Assembly: GCA_031772625.1 (NCBI GenBank)
Contig: CM062820.1
Location: 313,213,840-313,277,839, forward strand
From: Pinus tabuliformis
Taxonomy: Eukaryota > Streptophyta > Pinopsida > Pinales > Pinaceae
DNA length: 64,000 nucleotides
Direction: 5' to 3'
Below are positions 31,135-43,843 of this stretch, one piece after another. Within the stretch, counting starts at the first letter, position 1, and the number at the start of each line of letters is the position of its first letter. Both the position numbers and the translations under genes were made by a program. The notes under the pieces are model-generated. The model saw only the letters and a list, made by a program, of their open reading frames with translations, did no database searches and was not told where the DNA came from.

Positions 31135-34100
31135 TCACGCATAGTACTTTTTCAGGTAAAGCCCATTTCGAGGCTTCCCAAGAGGGTTCCCTTCATAATC
31201 AATCAGCTCGTAGGCCCCTTTCTGCAGAACTTTCTTGACAATGTAAGGGCCTAGCCACATAGACTCGAGCTTTCCTGCTCCTAGCTTATCTTTTGCCTGA
31301 TCGTAGAGCAAGACTAAATCTCCCTCAACAAAAGAACGTGGACGTACGGTTTGATCGAAGTGAGTCTTGACTCGCTTCTTTTGTGTTTCGATGGCCAAAG
31401 AGGCCAGGCGACGAGTCTCATCTAGCCGTTCTAAGTAAAGAAGGCGTTCTTCTAACGGAGTGGTGTTGGGAAGTAGCTCGACAGCTAATTTTAATGAAGG
31501 GATTTCACATTCAATTGGAAGGGTAGCCTCTAGTCCATAAACTAGTTGAAATGGAGTGAAACCAGTGGCATCCTTCACTGAGGTTCGGTAGGCCCACAAG
31601 GCAGGGAACAACATCAAATTCCAGTTAGACTTATGCATGCCAACGGTACGTTGAAGCATCGTAACCAAGATCTTATTGATAGCTTCAACTTGGCCATTGG
31701 ACTGAGGGTAGTATGGAGTTGAACTATCGTGCTGCAAGCCTAGCTGGGTTGTTAATTCCGACATCATATGATTACAGAAATGCTTCCTGTGATCAATGAC
31801 GATGGCTTGAGGGACGCCGAATCGCGAAATAACATGATTAAATAAAAATTGCGCCGCGGTGTGACCGTCTTCGGTCAATGTAGGCATCGCCTCGGCCCAT
31901 TTAGTAAAGTAATCGATGGCAACGATAATAAACCCATGCCCCCCGTCCGAGCGAGGGTTACAGGTCATATAATCAATGCCCCATTTTGCAAAAGGGCCGA
32001 CGGAAACAACATGGTGCAATGGAGCAGGAGGCACTCACATCTTCTGCTGGTATATCTGGCACTCATGACAAGAGCGGACGACAAGGATGCAATCCTTGAA
32101 GATAGAGGGCCAAAAGTAGCCAGCACGAAGGATTTTTTGGGCAGTAGCATATTCGGACATGTGACCGCCACAGGCACCGGAGTGGCAGTCATTCAAGACT
32201 CGCTCAACCTCCTCAAGAGTAAGAAAACGATGGAGAACAGAGTCGGCGCCGAGACGATATAATGTATCCCCAATGATATGGTATGGTTGAGATTGATCAC
32301 GAATCCTTCGCCGAGCGTCTTTGGACACGCCCGTGCGAAAGGAGGACGTTTGTAGATATATAATTATATCTCCGTACCATGGATCGAGGGTGCTAATGAG
32401 GAATAAGGACTCATCCGGAATTTGATCCTCGACGTGAGAGGTCGGGGAAGAAGATGGCAGAGAGCAAATTAAATCGGCAAACACAAGGGATTTCTTGGAC
32501 TTGGCAGTGGTAAATTCCAAGTCAAACTCTTGGAGGATAACAATCCACTTTGAGTACTTGCCCCCCAGCAACTAGCGTGACAATATATACATCATGGGGT
32601 TGCAGTCAGAAATCACAGTAGTGGTACGCAACAGAATATAATGACGGAAACGTTGGACGGCACAAACGACGGCCAAAGCCAACTTCTCGACATAGGCATA
32701 TCGAGTTTCCGTGTCTAAAAGGTTGCGGCTGAGATAATAGATAACATGTTCAGTGCCATCATCGTCAGCTTGAACGAGAACCATGCCGATAGTGGTGTCA
32801 GCGGCGGCCAAATATAGAGTGTAGTCGCGATAATAATTCGGAGGACGGAGCAATGGAGCAGAAACAAGGAGGCCCTTGAGACGCTCAAAAGATTCCTGAG
32901 CAGTGGTATCCCAATGAAAAGGGACATCGCGCTTTAGTAATCGTGTAAAACCTTTGGCCACCTCGGCATAGTTTGGAACGAAACGATGTAAAAAATTTGC
33001 TTTACCCTGCAAGCTTTGCAATTGCTGTAAAGAAGCAGGGGGAGGAAGATTCACTATAGCATCGACTTTAAGGGGATCCAAGCGGATGCCCTCTCGGGAA
33101 ACAACAAACCCAAGAAGTCAGCCAGATTCAACGCAGAAGACACATTTGTGAGGATTAAGCCTAATTCGATAGTATCGACAGCGAAGAAAGATTTCGCGAA
33201 GGTGCTTAGGATGGTCCCGACGTTTGGCCGAATGAGCAGGGAGATCATCCAGGTAAGGATGTACAATGTGTCGAATGTCATGGAACGCATAAGACATTGC
33301 ACGCTGGAAGGTAGCACCGGCATTTTTAAGACCGAAAGGGAGCTTCTTATAGGGAAAAGTGCCCCATGGACAGATAAAGGTAGTTTTGTGTTGATCACCG
33401 GGAGCAATATTGATCTGGTTATAGCCAGAAAAACCGTCCATAAAAGAATACATTTCACTTCCGGCACACTCGTCAATAATTTGATCAATGAATGGTGTGG
33501 GAAAATTATCTTTAGGATAGGCCCGATTTATATCACGATAATCGACACAAACACGGATTGTACCCTGTTTTTTAGTCACAGGGACGATATTTGAAACCCA
33601 ATCTGTGAGCGGAATAGGATAAATAAAACCGGTTTTAAGAAGCTTCTCGACTTCGGCTTTGATAGCTGCATCCTTTCGGAGGTGTACAGGGCGTAAACGT
33701 TGGCGAACAGGCTTAGCACCTGGGTACGTGATTATCTCATGCACCACTATACTAGGATCAATGCCGGGAATTTCTTCATAGGACCACGCGAAGACATCAC
33801 GAAATTCACGAAAAAGATTAGAATACAGTTGAATCTCCTTCGGAGTACAAGTGACTCCAATGTGAAGATGCTCGACAATCCCTAGTTTCACAAAGATGTC
33901 GATGGGTTGGGTTTGCGTAATGTTTGCCATATTCCCTTCAGAAGACACCTGATAAATCTGAATAGGTGTTTGAAGGATCTGAGATGGGAGACAAGGAGCA
34001 AACCGCTCGAGACAAGTGAGAAAATTCTGCGGGGCAGGTAGAAACGAGGAACGATGGTGAAAATCATGCCAAGGAGGTTCCTCTAGAGACATAGTCTCAA

Positions 34101-35925
34101 TAATAGCTTCATCGGAAGAGAATGTTTCTTGTAAAGGATCCGAAGAAGTTTTATCTACAAGCCCTGAGGATGGATCGAATGAATGGAGAATCGTGCTCGA
34201 AGGAGCAAGTTTAGAAGAGGAAGCCGATGCAGCAATAATTTCAACATAGTTGAGCTCGGCAGGACTCAACGGCATCTGGTCGTCCCAAGAATCTACTTGG
34301 TCGGTGGGAGGAATGATCCACGGATCAGAACCAGTAGTAATCATATTAACAGAGGCGACGTTAGGAGGTGGGAGCGGAAAAACACCCATAAGAGCGGGAT
34401 CTTTGAAAAGTACGGCTCCCAAACTCTCAGATAATTGCGAGGTATGCTCCACAAAAGGGATGTTACCTTCAGAAGAGGAAGCGAAGAATGATAGCTGGTC
34501 GACGGTAACAATCTTCCCTTGATGAGGGAAACGAATGATACGAAACAAAGATGAAGCAACGGCTTTCATCGCGTAGATCCAGCTACATCCGAGAAGGAGC
34601 TTGTAGGTAAGAGTAGCGTCAACGACTTCAACTTCCATTTCGACTGTCTTCCCTTCCAAAGTGATGGGTAAACGTTGGAGTATACCATAAGGACGAGAGG
34701 CTCTTCCATCAAAAGCTTCCAAGGTTGTGGGAGACTGGCTCAGCGTCGGGGATCCGATGGCTTTCCAACAGGCAACAGACATGATGCAAGTAGAAGCACC
34801 TTCATCAATGACTGTTCGATGAATTGTTTTGGAGTCAATGATAACCTGTATAAGGAAAGCAATCTGGGGAGGCAGTCTCTGCATATGGCGTTCTAAGTCA
34901 AAAGTAATTAAATCCGAATCGACCGGGTCTATGCCACCAATAGCGGATAGCAAGGACTTCCTCTGAGAAGGGCAGCTCTGGAGAACTTCTAAAGTGGACA
35001 TAGCCGACGGAGTCTGTGCTAAGTCCTCAACGATATTGTAGTGCTGTGCAGCACGAGCATTTGGGTTGTAAGAAGATTTCTGGAGTACTCCTTTTGGAGG
35101 GGGTCGAAGAGGCGTCTCAGTAGTAGGTCTCTCAATCTGGAGCGGACCCGAACTGAACGGTGGAGCACTAGAGGGTATCTCAGGCTCCTTCCCGGCAGAT
35201 GGCGGATAATATTTTGTTCGAGTACTGATATTAACAGGTATCGTTCCAGCCATAAACACTTGAGAACCAAAGGAAGAGGGAGGCTGAGAAGGGTCAGCCA
35301 CCATCTGAGTTTTTTGAGTTTGTTGTGAGGGAAAGGGTTCTTTAAGCACCGCAGGAGTCCCGGGGGCGCCTTTCAACAAACGACTAACTTCGGACCGCCT
35401 CGGGCAGTCCTTGGTATAGTGATCCTCATCGCAGATAAGACAAGGATACTTGGGTTTGCGTTTATCACTGTCCTCGGGCGGAGGTTTAGGGGCTTCCTGT
35501 TTAGGTGGATCTGATTTATTCTTCGCTTTCCATTTCTTCTTTGCTTTCGAGGATTTATCTGCCTTGGTGGATTGGACGGCATTGACCTCGGAAGTAACAT
35601 TGGAAATGGGTGTTACCTGGGAAGGTTGTTCATTCGAAGCAGTTGATTTTTGCTTCCCAGGGTTCGCGGGATTCTTCTTTGAGGATGAACTAACCGAACC
35701 AATAATACCGTCAACAGTTGGTGTTGGCGGGGCTTTAGATGTTCCTGGTCTTGGGGCATCAGGCAGATAATCATACAATGTACCTGACTGAGAGTAAACC
35801 ACGTCAAGGTACTGAGCGCGCGCGATCGCTTGCTCTTCAGTGACACACGCCCCCATGGCAATGTCCCAAGCTATTGGAGGAACGAACGAAGTCGTGAACC
35901 AATCGGTAAGAAGCTGGTCGGGAAT
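31135..35925 (-). pseudogene. Tat pol (protease, RT, RNase H, integrase) with in-frame stops
   Basis: A single reading frame from the gag end to 31135, broken only by stops at 33118-33120 (TGA), 32572-32574 (TAG) and 32035 (TGA), plus TAG at 35926-35928 between gag and pol. Order: CCHC-like knuckle CLICDEDHYTKDC; aspartic protease VIDEGASTCIMS; RT with CVDYRDIN, FMDGFSGYNQI, FGLKNAGATFQ and YLDD; gypsy RNase H; integrase zinc finger (CHSGACGGH…CHECQ); core WGIDYMTC, VIDHRKHF and QSNGQVEAIN, with D, D and E present. Ends GKPRNGLYLKKYYA. All catalytic residues survive, so decay is by a few nonsense changes without frameshift, though translation of the whole is blocked. Readthrough of the gag-pol TAG is an alternative I cannot exclude. 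Confidence 0.85.
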
Positions 35926-37159
35926 CTAAAATTTAATCATACGCCTACGCCGTCTCCATTCATGGATATGATCAGAGATATGCGTAACCGTTGTTTGTCT
36001 TAAGGATGTGAGGAGGTGTGTACCCGTTTCATATCGAATGGGTAACTGAAAATGCGTGAGAAATGCCATAGCCAAGGAGTTAAAATCCTGAAAGGATCCA
36101 CGATTGAGCTCAATATACCACTTAGCTGCAGAGCGAGTGAGAGTCCGCTGAAAAAGGCGAAGTCGAATTGAATCATCAAGCCATGAATTGGATGAACACC
36201 AAAGGTGATAAGTCATGACATGGGCTTGTGGATCTTCATTAGCTTTACCATCAAATTTTGGACAGTCACCGGGAATTTTCATTGGAACCGGAGGCAAATA
36301 TGGGTTATGAAGAATAGGATCATTGGTCAATTTAGACACATCCGGTAATTCTGAAGTTGCTAAGAAAGGTAATTGAGGATTAAAGGACATCTGGGGCTGC
36401 TGTTGAGATGGAGCACCAAGGTTCCAAACAGGTGGCGGTTGCCCCCAAGGGCTTGGTCCGGACAGATTTGGCCCCATAGGATTTGGTCCATAGGGACTTG
36501 GGTTCTGCCCCCCAGCGTTCCATGGATTACCAAACGGTCCTGCAGAAGCACCATATGGTTGCGAGTAAGTCTGATAAGGATTTGTCTGCAGTTGTTGGTA
36601 ATTTTGATACGGGGCAAACAACGGTTGCCCTTGAGGTTGCTGGTGACCATAAGGTGGCTGGACTCCAGATTGAGTTTGAGAAAGAGGCTGAGTTTGATAT
36701 GTCTGTTGAGATTGAACTCCAGCTTGCACTTGAAAACTGGATGGGGTCTGGGGTCCAGCCTGGGGGAAAAAACCAGGTTGAGCAGTGCCAAGAGGATGTC
36801 CTGTTGGTTGGGCTATCTGGCCGGAAGGATAACCTTGTTGATATTGAGGTTGACCTCCCTACCCAGAAGGTTGTACCTGCTGGGAAAGGAGTTGTTGTTG
36901 CCCAACTGAAGGTTGTCCCAACGGACCAGATGGCTGAGTGGGCTGGGCAGTAGGTTGGCCTGATTGGATTTGAGGCTGACCGACTTGCCCAAAAGGTTGA
37001 CTATACTGGACGGTAGGCTGACCATGTGGTTGAACAACTTGTCCAGATATTGGACCATACTGGACATTGTGTTGGTTTGGGTTAACAGATGATTGACCAA
37101 TTTGTCCAGTAGGATAACCTTGCTGGATACCAGGTTGAGCTTGTTGAACAGAAGATTGA
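35926..37159 (-). pseudogene. Tat gag, C-terminal part
   Basis: The minus-strand frame holds a Gln/Pro/Gly-rich, prion-like tract (about 37150 to 36400; one in-frame TAG near 36862). The Gag core follows: PKFDGKANEDPQAHVMTYH, AAKWYIEL, FNSLAMAFLTHFQLP and TSLRQ. The frame closes with TAG at 35926-35928 and then continues without a shift into pol. Gag builds the particle. The N-terminal part lies beyond the nested chromovirus, at 43061-43843. Confidence 0.8.
37155..37159. repeat. left TSD of the nested chromovirus (ATTGA)
   Basis: ATTGA precedes the LTR edge at 37160 and recurs at 43061-43065 after the other LTR. Confidence 0.9.
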
Positions 37160-37492
37160 TGTTGGGTCCCTATAATACTAGTGATTACCCAATTACTATT
37201 GTAGTTATACCCCCTATTTATATTGTTGTGCCCCTATTACCCCCATATTGTTATTTATGTGCCCCATAGAATCCCTCTATTGTTATTTTTGTGGCTTTAT
37301 ATTATTATTGTTAGGTCGGCTGGATTATATTGTGACTCCTTAGACTCCTATATATAGAAAGGAGGTTTTGTCATTTGTATCATCCAAGAATTGTTCATTT
37401 ATGTAATGTAAAGGAGGTTTCCCCCTCGAAGAGGCTGAATTATAAGGCGTGGATCTCTCTTTTCTATCTTTTTGTGAGCTGGTTTCATAACA
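37160..37492 (+). repeat. 5' LTR of the nested chromovirus
   Basis: Begins TGTTGGGTCC and ends TTTCATAACA. TATATATA near 37349 is the likely core promoter. Confidence 0.9.
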
Positions 37493-37494
37493 TT

Positions 37495-37511
37495 TGGTAT
37501 CAGAGCTTTGG
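37495..37511 (+). other. PBS of the nested chromovirus (initiator tRNA-Met)
   Basis: TGGTATCAGAGCTTTGG, two bases after the LTR, matches the standard plant PBS complementary to initiator tRNA-Met. Confidence 0.9.
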
Positions 37512-38178
37512 ATTCTAGGGTTTCGCTGCTCCAAACAGGCCATTGTGGAATTTTTGCTATAACTTTGTTTCTGTGATGTTTTCGAAGTCGAAAAAAAAAC
37601 CCATTTGAGAAGAATTGGCGCTGAACCATGGGTCCGAATTTCAAAGCTTTTTGCACGATATTTTCGGAGATATGATCTGAGGAAGTTGGCCTTTTTGCAG
37701 ACTCCTGAATTACATTCAAAACAGGTGACCTAGGGAAAATCGTCATAACTCTCTCTCTGAGGATCGGATTGAAATTTCATAAAAAGGTACAGAAAGAGGA
37801 CGGACTGTAGTTTCTTGTCTGTGGGTTTCAGATTCAAAGGTTGAAACAGTGACTCGTGGCATGTCGTACAAGTTCGCTCTACTGAACCAGTCTAAAAGCA
37901 AGTCACTGTGGGAGATTTCACATAACTCTTCCTTGGATAATCCAATTGGGCTCAGACTTGTGGCATTGGAAAGAGGACACAGAAGGCTACTACAGGTTGC
38001 AACCTCAGGATTGGATGATATGAAATTACAGAGATACATCAGATTCAATATCAGGCTTCTATAAAGTGAAAAAAGATGTGTAGTTTTTTTTTTTAATTTT
38101 TATGTAAGCTTGGTTTAACGGAATTCAAAGGGCATAGTAAAGCATTATTATCGGTAACTGATGCCTTGAGGAAAGAAA

Positions 38179-41100
38179 ATGCAAACACCTAGTAAGGAAC
38201 CTGAAAGCTCTAGCATGACTCATGAAGAAGAGGAAGAAATGCTACATGATATATCAAAACTACAAGAACAAGTGCAACATATGTCACGCTCACAAAAGCT
38301 AACAGAAGCTAAGATAAATGGCGTGGAATCTAAGATAAATGGCGTGGAATCTAAGATAAATGGCATGGAAGCTAAGATGGATGATTTGAAGACAGATTTG
38401 AAGACAAACATGGCAGATTTGAAGACAGATTTGAAGACAGACATGGCAGATTTGAAGACAGATTTGAAGACAGATTTGACAAATTTTCTACAAGAAATAC
38501 TTACTAATGGTGAAAAGGTAGTAAAGGAAACTCATGATGAGAACAAAAGAAATGTTAATCATGATTCCATAGACTCTAATGTTGGATCGAAGACTCACCA
38601 TGTTCCAAAAATCGATATGAGGAAGTTTGATGGCAAGGATCCCGCCACATGGATATTACAGATGGAGCAATTCTTCGATCTGAATAATGTGCAAAACACA
38701 CAAAAGGTACGTATGGCAACTTTATATTTGGAACCAAATCAGTTTGTATGGTATCAATGGCTTTGTTCTCGTAAACAATTTATCACTTGGGCAATTTTTA
38801 CGGAAGAATTGATAGCACATTATGAGGATACAAAAAGCAACACTTTTTTTAGCCAATTGATAAGTCTCAAACAAAAGGGTTCAATAATGGAGCACATTGA
38901 GGAGTTCCAAAAATTGAACATAAGGGTAAAAGATATTCCAGAGGAGCATAGGATTGATGTGTTCATAGGGTCTTTAAAGGATAATATCCAACATGATGTG
39001 CGCCTTTGGGAACCTGATTCATTAGAGAAGGCATTCAGGTTAGCAAGAAAAATAGAAAGCAAAATTATGGCAAGTAGGAAGCATACCATTCACAACTATA
39101 AAGACGGAAGTGTTGTTGCCCATAGTCTTCCACAACCTACAAGGTTGACACCACAACAATTGGAAGAAAAAAGAGCAAAAGGGCTTTGTTACAATTGTGA
39201 TAGCAAATACACAAAAGGTGATAAGTGTGCTGAGAAGAAATTATTCTACATAGATTGTGAAGAGGAAGAAGAAAAGGAGCAAGAAAGGTCAAAAGAAGAG
39301 GACATATTCCAGGAACAAAGCCTAGATGAAGAACAAATAAATCCGACCATATCTTGTAATGCATTGGCGGGAATTACCACTCCTCAAACCATCAAGATAG
39401 AAGGACAAATCAATAAGAAAAAGGTAATAGTGTTGATTGATTCAGGAAGCACCCACAATTTTATTCATTGTAGGGTAGCAAAAGAATTGAATTGCTTCCT
39501 ATATCCAGCACCAGAGTGTCAAGTGATGATTGAAAATGGAGGAACAATAAATTGTTCTGGAAAGTGCCATAATATCAAGCTATCCATGGGAGAATATGTA
39601 TTGACTAGCCCAATGCTTTCCATTCCAATGGGAGGTGCTGATGTTGTACTAGGAGTCCAATGGCTACAATCCTTGGGTACAATAGCTTTTAATTTTCAAG
39701 AACTCTTCATGAAATTTTCTGTGGAAGGAAAGGAAGTTGAATTAAGGGGTCTTGCAAGGAAACCAGGAAAGATAATAAGCTCTAATGGCATGACAAAGCT
39801 TCTAAAAAAGGAGCAAAGAGGTGTAATTGCACAATTATGTTCGCTAGATGTTTCCACATTGGAATCATCTATTTCTCCAGATCTCCAAAAAGTCCTGGAC
39901 AATCATTCCAAAGTATTTGAGACTCCCAAAGGTCTCCCACCTATGCGTGATCATGATCATTCTATTCATCTGATGCCAGGAAGTGTTCCTCCAAACATCA
40001 GGCCGTACAGATATCCATATGTCCAAAAAAGTGAAATTGAACGTATGGTTGCAGAAATGCTAGAGGCTGGTATAATTCAACCGAGTCAAAGTTCTTTCTC
40101 AGCTCCAGTAGTATTGGTGCACAAGAAGGATGGATCATGGCGCATGTGTCCAGATTATAGGGAGCTCAACAAGCTCACTATTAAAGATAAGTTTCCCATT
40201 CCTGTTATTGATGAATTACTGGATGAATTACATGGATCAATTTACTTCACCAAGTTGGACCTTCGTTCGGGATATCATCAAATTAGAATGAAGATTGAAG
40301 ACATTCCAAAAACGGCATTTAGAACTCATGAGGGTCATTATGAATTTTTGGTCATGCCTTTTGGCCTTACCAATGCACCTTCAACATTTCAAGGTTTGAT
40401 GAATTCAATTTTCAAACCATTCCTTAGAAAATTTGTGTTAGTATTTTTTGATGATATACTAATCTACAGCAAGTCTTGGAAGGAGCATGTTGAACATGTT
40501 GACAGGGTGTTACAACTATTGGAGGAGAAACAATTATATGAAAAAAGATCCAAATGTTTCTTTGGAGTCTAGGAGGTGGAATATTTGGGTCATATTGTAT
40601 CTCATGAAGGAGTTAAGGTAGACCCTAGCAAAATTAAAGCCATTAAGGAATGGAAAATCCCCACATCCATAAAGCATCTGCGAGGATTTCTTGGGTTGAC
40701 AGGGTATTATCGCAAGTTTGTTAAGAATTATGGGAGAATAGTAGCACCTCTAACAACATTATTGAAGAAAGATTCATTTTCATGGACTTCGGAAGCAACA
40801 AAGGCCTTTGAAAATCTTAAAGAGGCAATGTGCCAAGCACCGGTCTTAGCTACGCCGGACTTCACAAAAACCTTTATTGTGGAATGTGATGCTTCAGGAA
40901 ATGGAATTGGTGCTGTTCTAATGCAAGATGAAAGACCCATTGCTTTTGAAAGTCGTCCAATCAAGGGAAAGTTTTTAAGCAAAGTATTTATGAGAAGGAA
41001 ATGTTGGCAATACTCCATGCACTTAAGAAATGGCGACCCTACCTAATGGGAAGACACTTCAAGGTAAAAACGGATCATGATAGCCTTAAATACTTTTTAG

Positions 41101-42698
41101 AACAAAGATTATCCTCTGAAGAGCAACAAAAGTGGGTCACAAAGATGTTGGGTTATGACTTTGAAATCATCTACAAAAAAGGGAAGCAAAATGTGGTGGC
41201 AGATGCACTCTCAAGAAAGGATGAGGATGTGGAAGCATTGTTGTGTGCCATTTCTATTATCCAACCAGATTGGATAAACGAAGCAAGGGAGGAATGGAAG
41301 AACGACGAAGAAGTGTGGGAACTTATTCAAAAGCTACAACAAGATTCCAGTACTTCTGATACATTTAGCTAGCAAAATGATTCGTTATGGTACAAAGATC
41401 GCTTATACCTCTGTAAGAATTCCCAGCTAAAACAAAAGATTCTTATGGAATTGCACACTTCTCCCTTAGGAGGGCACTCAGGATTTTTAAAAACTTACCA
41501 CAGGGTTAAGAAGGAATTTTTTTGGGATGGCCTTAAATCAGATATTCAAAAGTTTGTGGCGGAATGTTTGGTTTGCCAGCAAAATAAAGTTGATACAATT
41601 AAGACACCAGGTCTATTACAACCTTTATCCATTCCAAGCCAACGTTGGGAGGAGGTTTCAATGGATTTTATCATAGGTTTACCCAAGTCTGAGGGAAAGA
41701 GTGTCATCATGGTGGTAGTTGACAGACTTACCAAGTATGCACACTTTTGTGCATTATCACATCCATTTAAAGCCAGTACAGTTTCTACTGCATTTATGGA
41801 AACAATTCAAAAGCTACATGGAAACCCAAAGATTATTGTAAGTAACAGAGATCCAATTTTCACTGGAAATTTTTGGACAGAATTATTTTCTTGTCTTGGG
41901 ACTCAGTTAGCTCATAGCTCATCTTATCATCCTCAATCTGATGGGCAAACTGAGATAGTAAAAAAATGTTTGGAAGGATATCTTCTTTGCTTTGTATCTG
42001 ATAAACAGACACAATGGGTCAAATGGTTGCCTCTGGCTGAATGGTGGTATAACACTTCCTTCCATACAGCAACAAAAGTGACCCCATTTATGTCACTTTA
42101 TGGGTATCAACCACCATCCGTCACATCATATTTAAGAGAAAATTCTAAGGTGTAGGCAGTGGAACATCACATCGAACATCAACAACAAGTCCTCCAACTC
42201 TTAAAGGATAACCTCGTGTTGGCACAAAATAGAATGAAACAACAGGCAGATCAACATCGCAGTGAAAGAAGTTTTGATGTAGGTGATTGGGTATTCCTAC
42301 GGTTACAACCATATAAGCAAATGTCCCTAAAGCAAGCTAAGAAGGATAATAAATTATCACCAAAGTATTATGGTCCGTACAAGGTGTTGGAAAAGATTGA
42401 GACTATGGCATACAAATTGGAGCTTCCTGCAGCTTCTCGATTGCACCCAGTTTTCCATGTTTCATGTTTAAAGAAGGTTATAGGTGACAAGCTCCCAATT
42501 CAAACAATATTGCCAGAACTTGACGAGGAAGGAAAAATTATATTGGAACCAGAAGCAATCACAGAAACAAGAACTCGACAGCTACGAAATCGATCAATTT
42601 CAGAGTATCTTATCAAGTGGAAGAACTTATCTGCTGAAGATTCCACATGGAAGGATGAGAATTTTATGCAGAAGTATCCAGAACTACTGAAGCGTTGA
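38179..42698 (+). pseudogene. chromovirus gag-pol with chromodomain, four lesions
   Basis: ATG at 38179 starts a 797-codon open part, then stops at 40570-40572, 41370-41372 and 42153-42155 (all TAG) and a one-base frameshift near 40985. Gag begins with a coiled coil made of KINGVES and DLKTDLKT repeats (residues ~45-105); core [20 protein letters not shown]; knuckle [14 protein letters not shown] has Asp where His is usual. Protease [26 protein letters not shown] and [10 protein letters not shown]; RNase [10 protein letters not shown] and VVADALSRK; integrase zinc finger, SMDFIIGLP and HPQSDGQTE. The second catalytic Asp region reads IVSNRD instead of VSDRD. The chromodomain (~42580-42690) has EYLIKWKNL and STWKDE and would steer integration to marked chromatin. 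Inactive. Confidence 0.88.
38319..38480 (+). repeat. short tandem repeats encoding the Gag coiled coil
   Basis: Three copies of a 21-bp unit 'aagataaatggcgtggaatct', followed by several copies of a 12-bp 'gatttgaagaca' unit arranged in ~36-bp blocks with ACATGGCA. Both keep the frame. Confidence 0.8.
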
Positions 42699-42727
42699 GG
42701 ACAACACTTTTTTGAAGGAGAGGGGCA

Positions 42728-43060
42728 TGTTGGGTCCCTATAATACTAGTGATTACCCCATTACTATTGTAGTTATACCCCCTATTTATATTGTTGTGCC
42801 CTTATTACCCCCATATTGTTATTTCTGTGCCCCATAGAATCCCTCTATTGTTATTTTTGTGGCTTTATATTATTATTGTTAGGTCGGCTGGATTATATTG
42901 TGACTCCTTAGACTCCTATATATAGAAAGGAGGTTTTGTCATTTGTATCATCCAAGAATTGTTCATTTATGTAATGTAAAGGAGGTTTCCCCCTCGAAGA
43001 GGCTGAATTCTAAGGCGTGGATCTCTCTTTTCTATCTTTTTGTGAGCTGGTTTCATAACA
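42728..43060 (+). repeat. 3' LTR of the nested chromovirus
   Basis: 333 bp, four differences from the 5' LTR, and directly preceded by the purine tract GAAGGAGAGGGGCA. Confidence 0.9.
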
Positions 43061-43843
43061 ATTGACCTGAGTTACCAGAAGGTTGAACATAAGAAGAGAA
43101 AAACGGACCACCAGCGACAAAAGGGTTTCCATGGAAGGACTGCACTTGTTGGTCTTGAGGAGGTTGTCTGGGCGATTGGGCAGATGACACTTGGCCACCA
43201 TGAAAAGAGGTGGCACCCCAGTTAATTGACAATGGAACTGATACCTCAACAATCGGTTGAGACGACAAATAGTGCTCGTATGGCCCCTCTATTGGGACAT
43301 TTAACGTAGGATCAAAGACTCTGAATAAAGAAGCTGAAGGATGACTAAAAATAGGAGTCGAAGAGGCTGCACATACCGTTGGAGCGGTTGTGATTGAGGT
43401 AACAGACACATTGCGATTTTGCGGAGTAAAAGGCTCCGTGGTGGGAAAAGTGTGTGGTGACCAGATAAACCTGTGAAAGGAGTTCCAGAGGGCATAGTCT
43501 CCCTCAATGCTTTATACCCTGGTGGTAGGTCGCCAGTAGTAGGAGTACTACTGATAGGTGTAGGGCCCGTTGCGGTGGGAATTTCACCGCTCGTCGCAAC
43601 GGACTCGTCGGTCGTAGTAGGGGACAAGTCTTCCATGTCAGAGGAAGAAGTTGGGACTGACACACGAGGAGAAGTATAGTCCCAAAAAGGGACACTATCC
43701 TCAAAAGGTTCCCAAACAGGGTTCCAATGAAACTCGTAAGTCTCGTCGCCGGGGGCACGAGAGCTAATTGGTTGTATACTTGGAACCAAAGAAAGAGTTG
43801 CACTCACAACCGGTATCTCGGAAGACGAAATTGGTAATTCCAC
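43061..43843 (-). pseudogene. Tat gag, N-terminal part
   Basis: The minus-strand frame from about 43843 reads MELPISSSEIPVV and ETYEFHWNPVWEPFEDS, then a Ser/Thr/Pro-rich segment. A frameshift near 43470 moves the reading to a second frame (EPFTPQNRNVSVTSITT… to YVQPSGNSGQL), which meets the nested element's TSD and resumes at 37159. This N-terminal region has no domain I can name. Linkage to the Gln/Pro-rich part across the insertion shows that it is gag. Confidence 0.65.

Larger units (their letters stand above)
37160..43060 (+). mobile_element. Reina-like chromovirus nested in Tat gag
   Basis: A 5.9-kb element with 333-bp LTRs (37160-37492 and 42728-43060), TSD ATTGA, PBS TGGTATCAGAGCTTTGG (37495-37511) and PPT GAAGGAGAGGGGCA (42714-42727). 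Gag, protease, RT, RNase H, integrase and a C-terminal chromodomain are in order. Short LTRs with a chromodomain suggest the Reina clade (inference). The LTRs differ at four positions by my alignment, about 1.2%, so it is younger than or similar in age to its Tat host. Confidence 0.92.

Noticed and set aside
33148-36953. Several plus-strand open frames of 60-178 codons opposite Tat gag-pol
   Set aside because: Antisense to a well-supported pol with conserved motifs; they have no motif or splice structure of their own, unlike the PMD gene.
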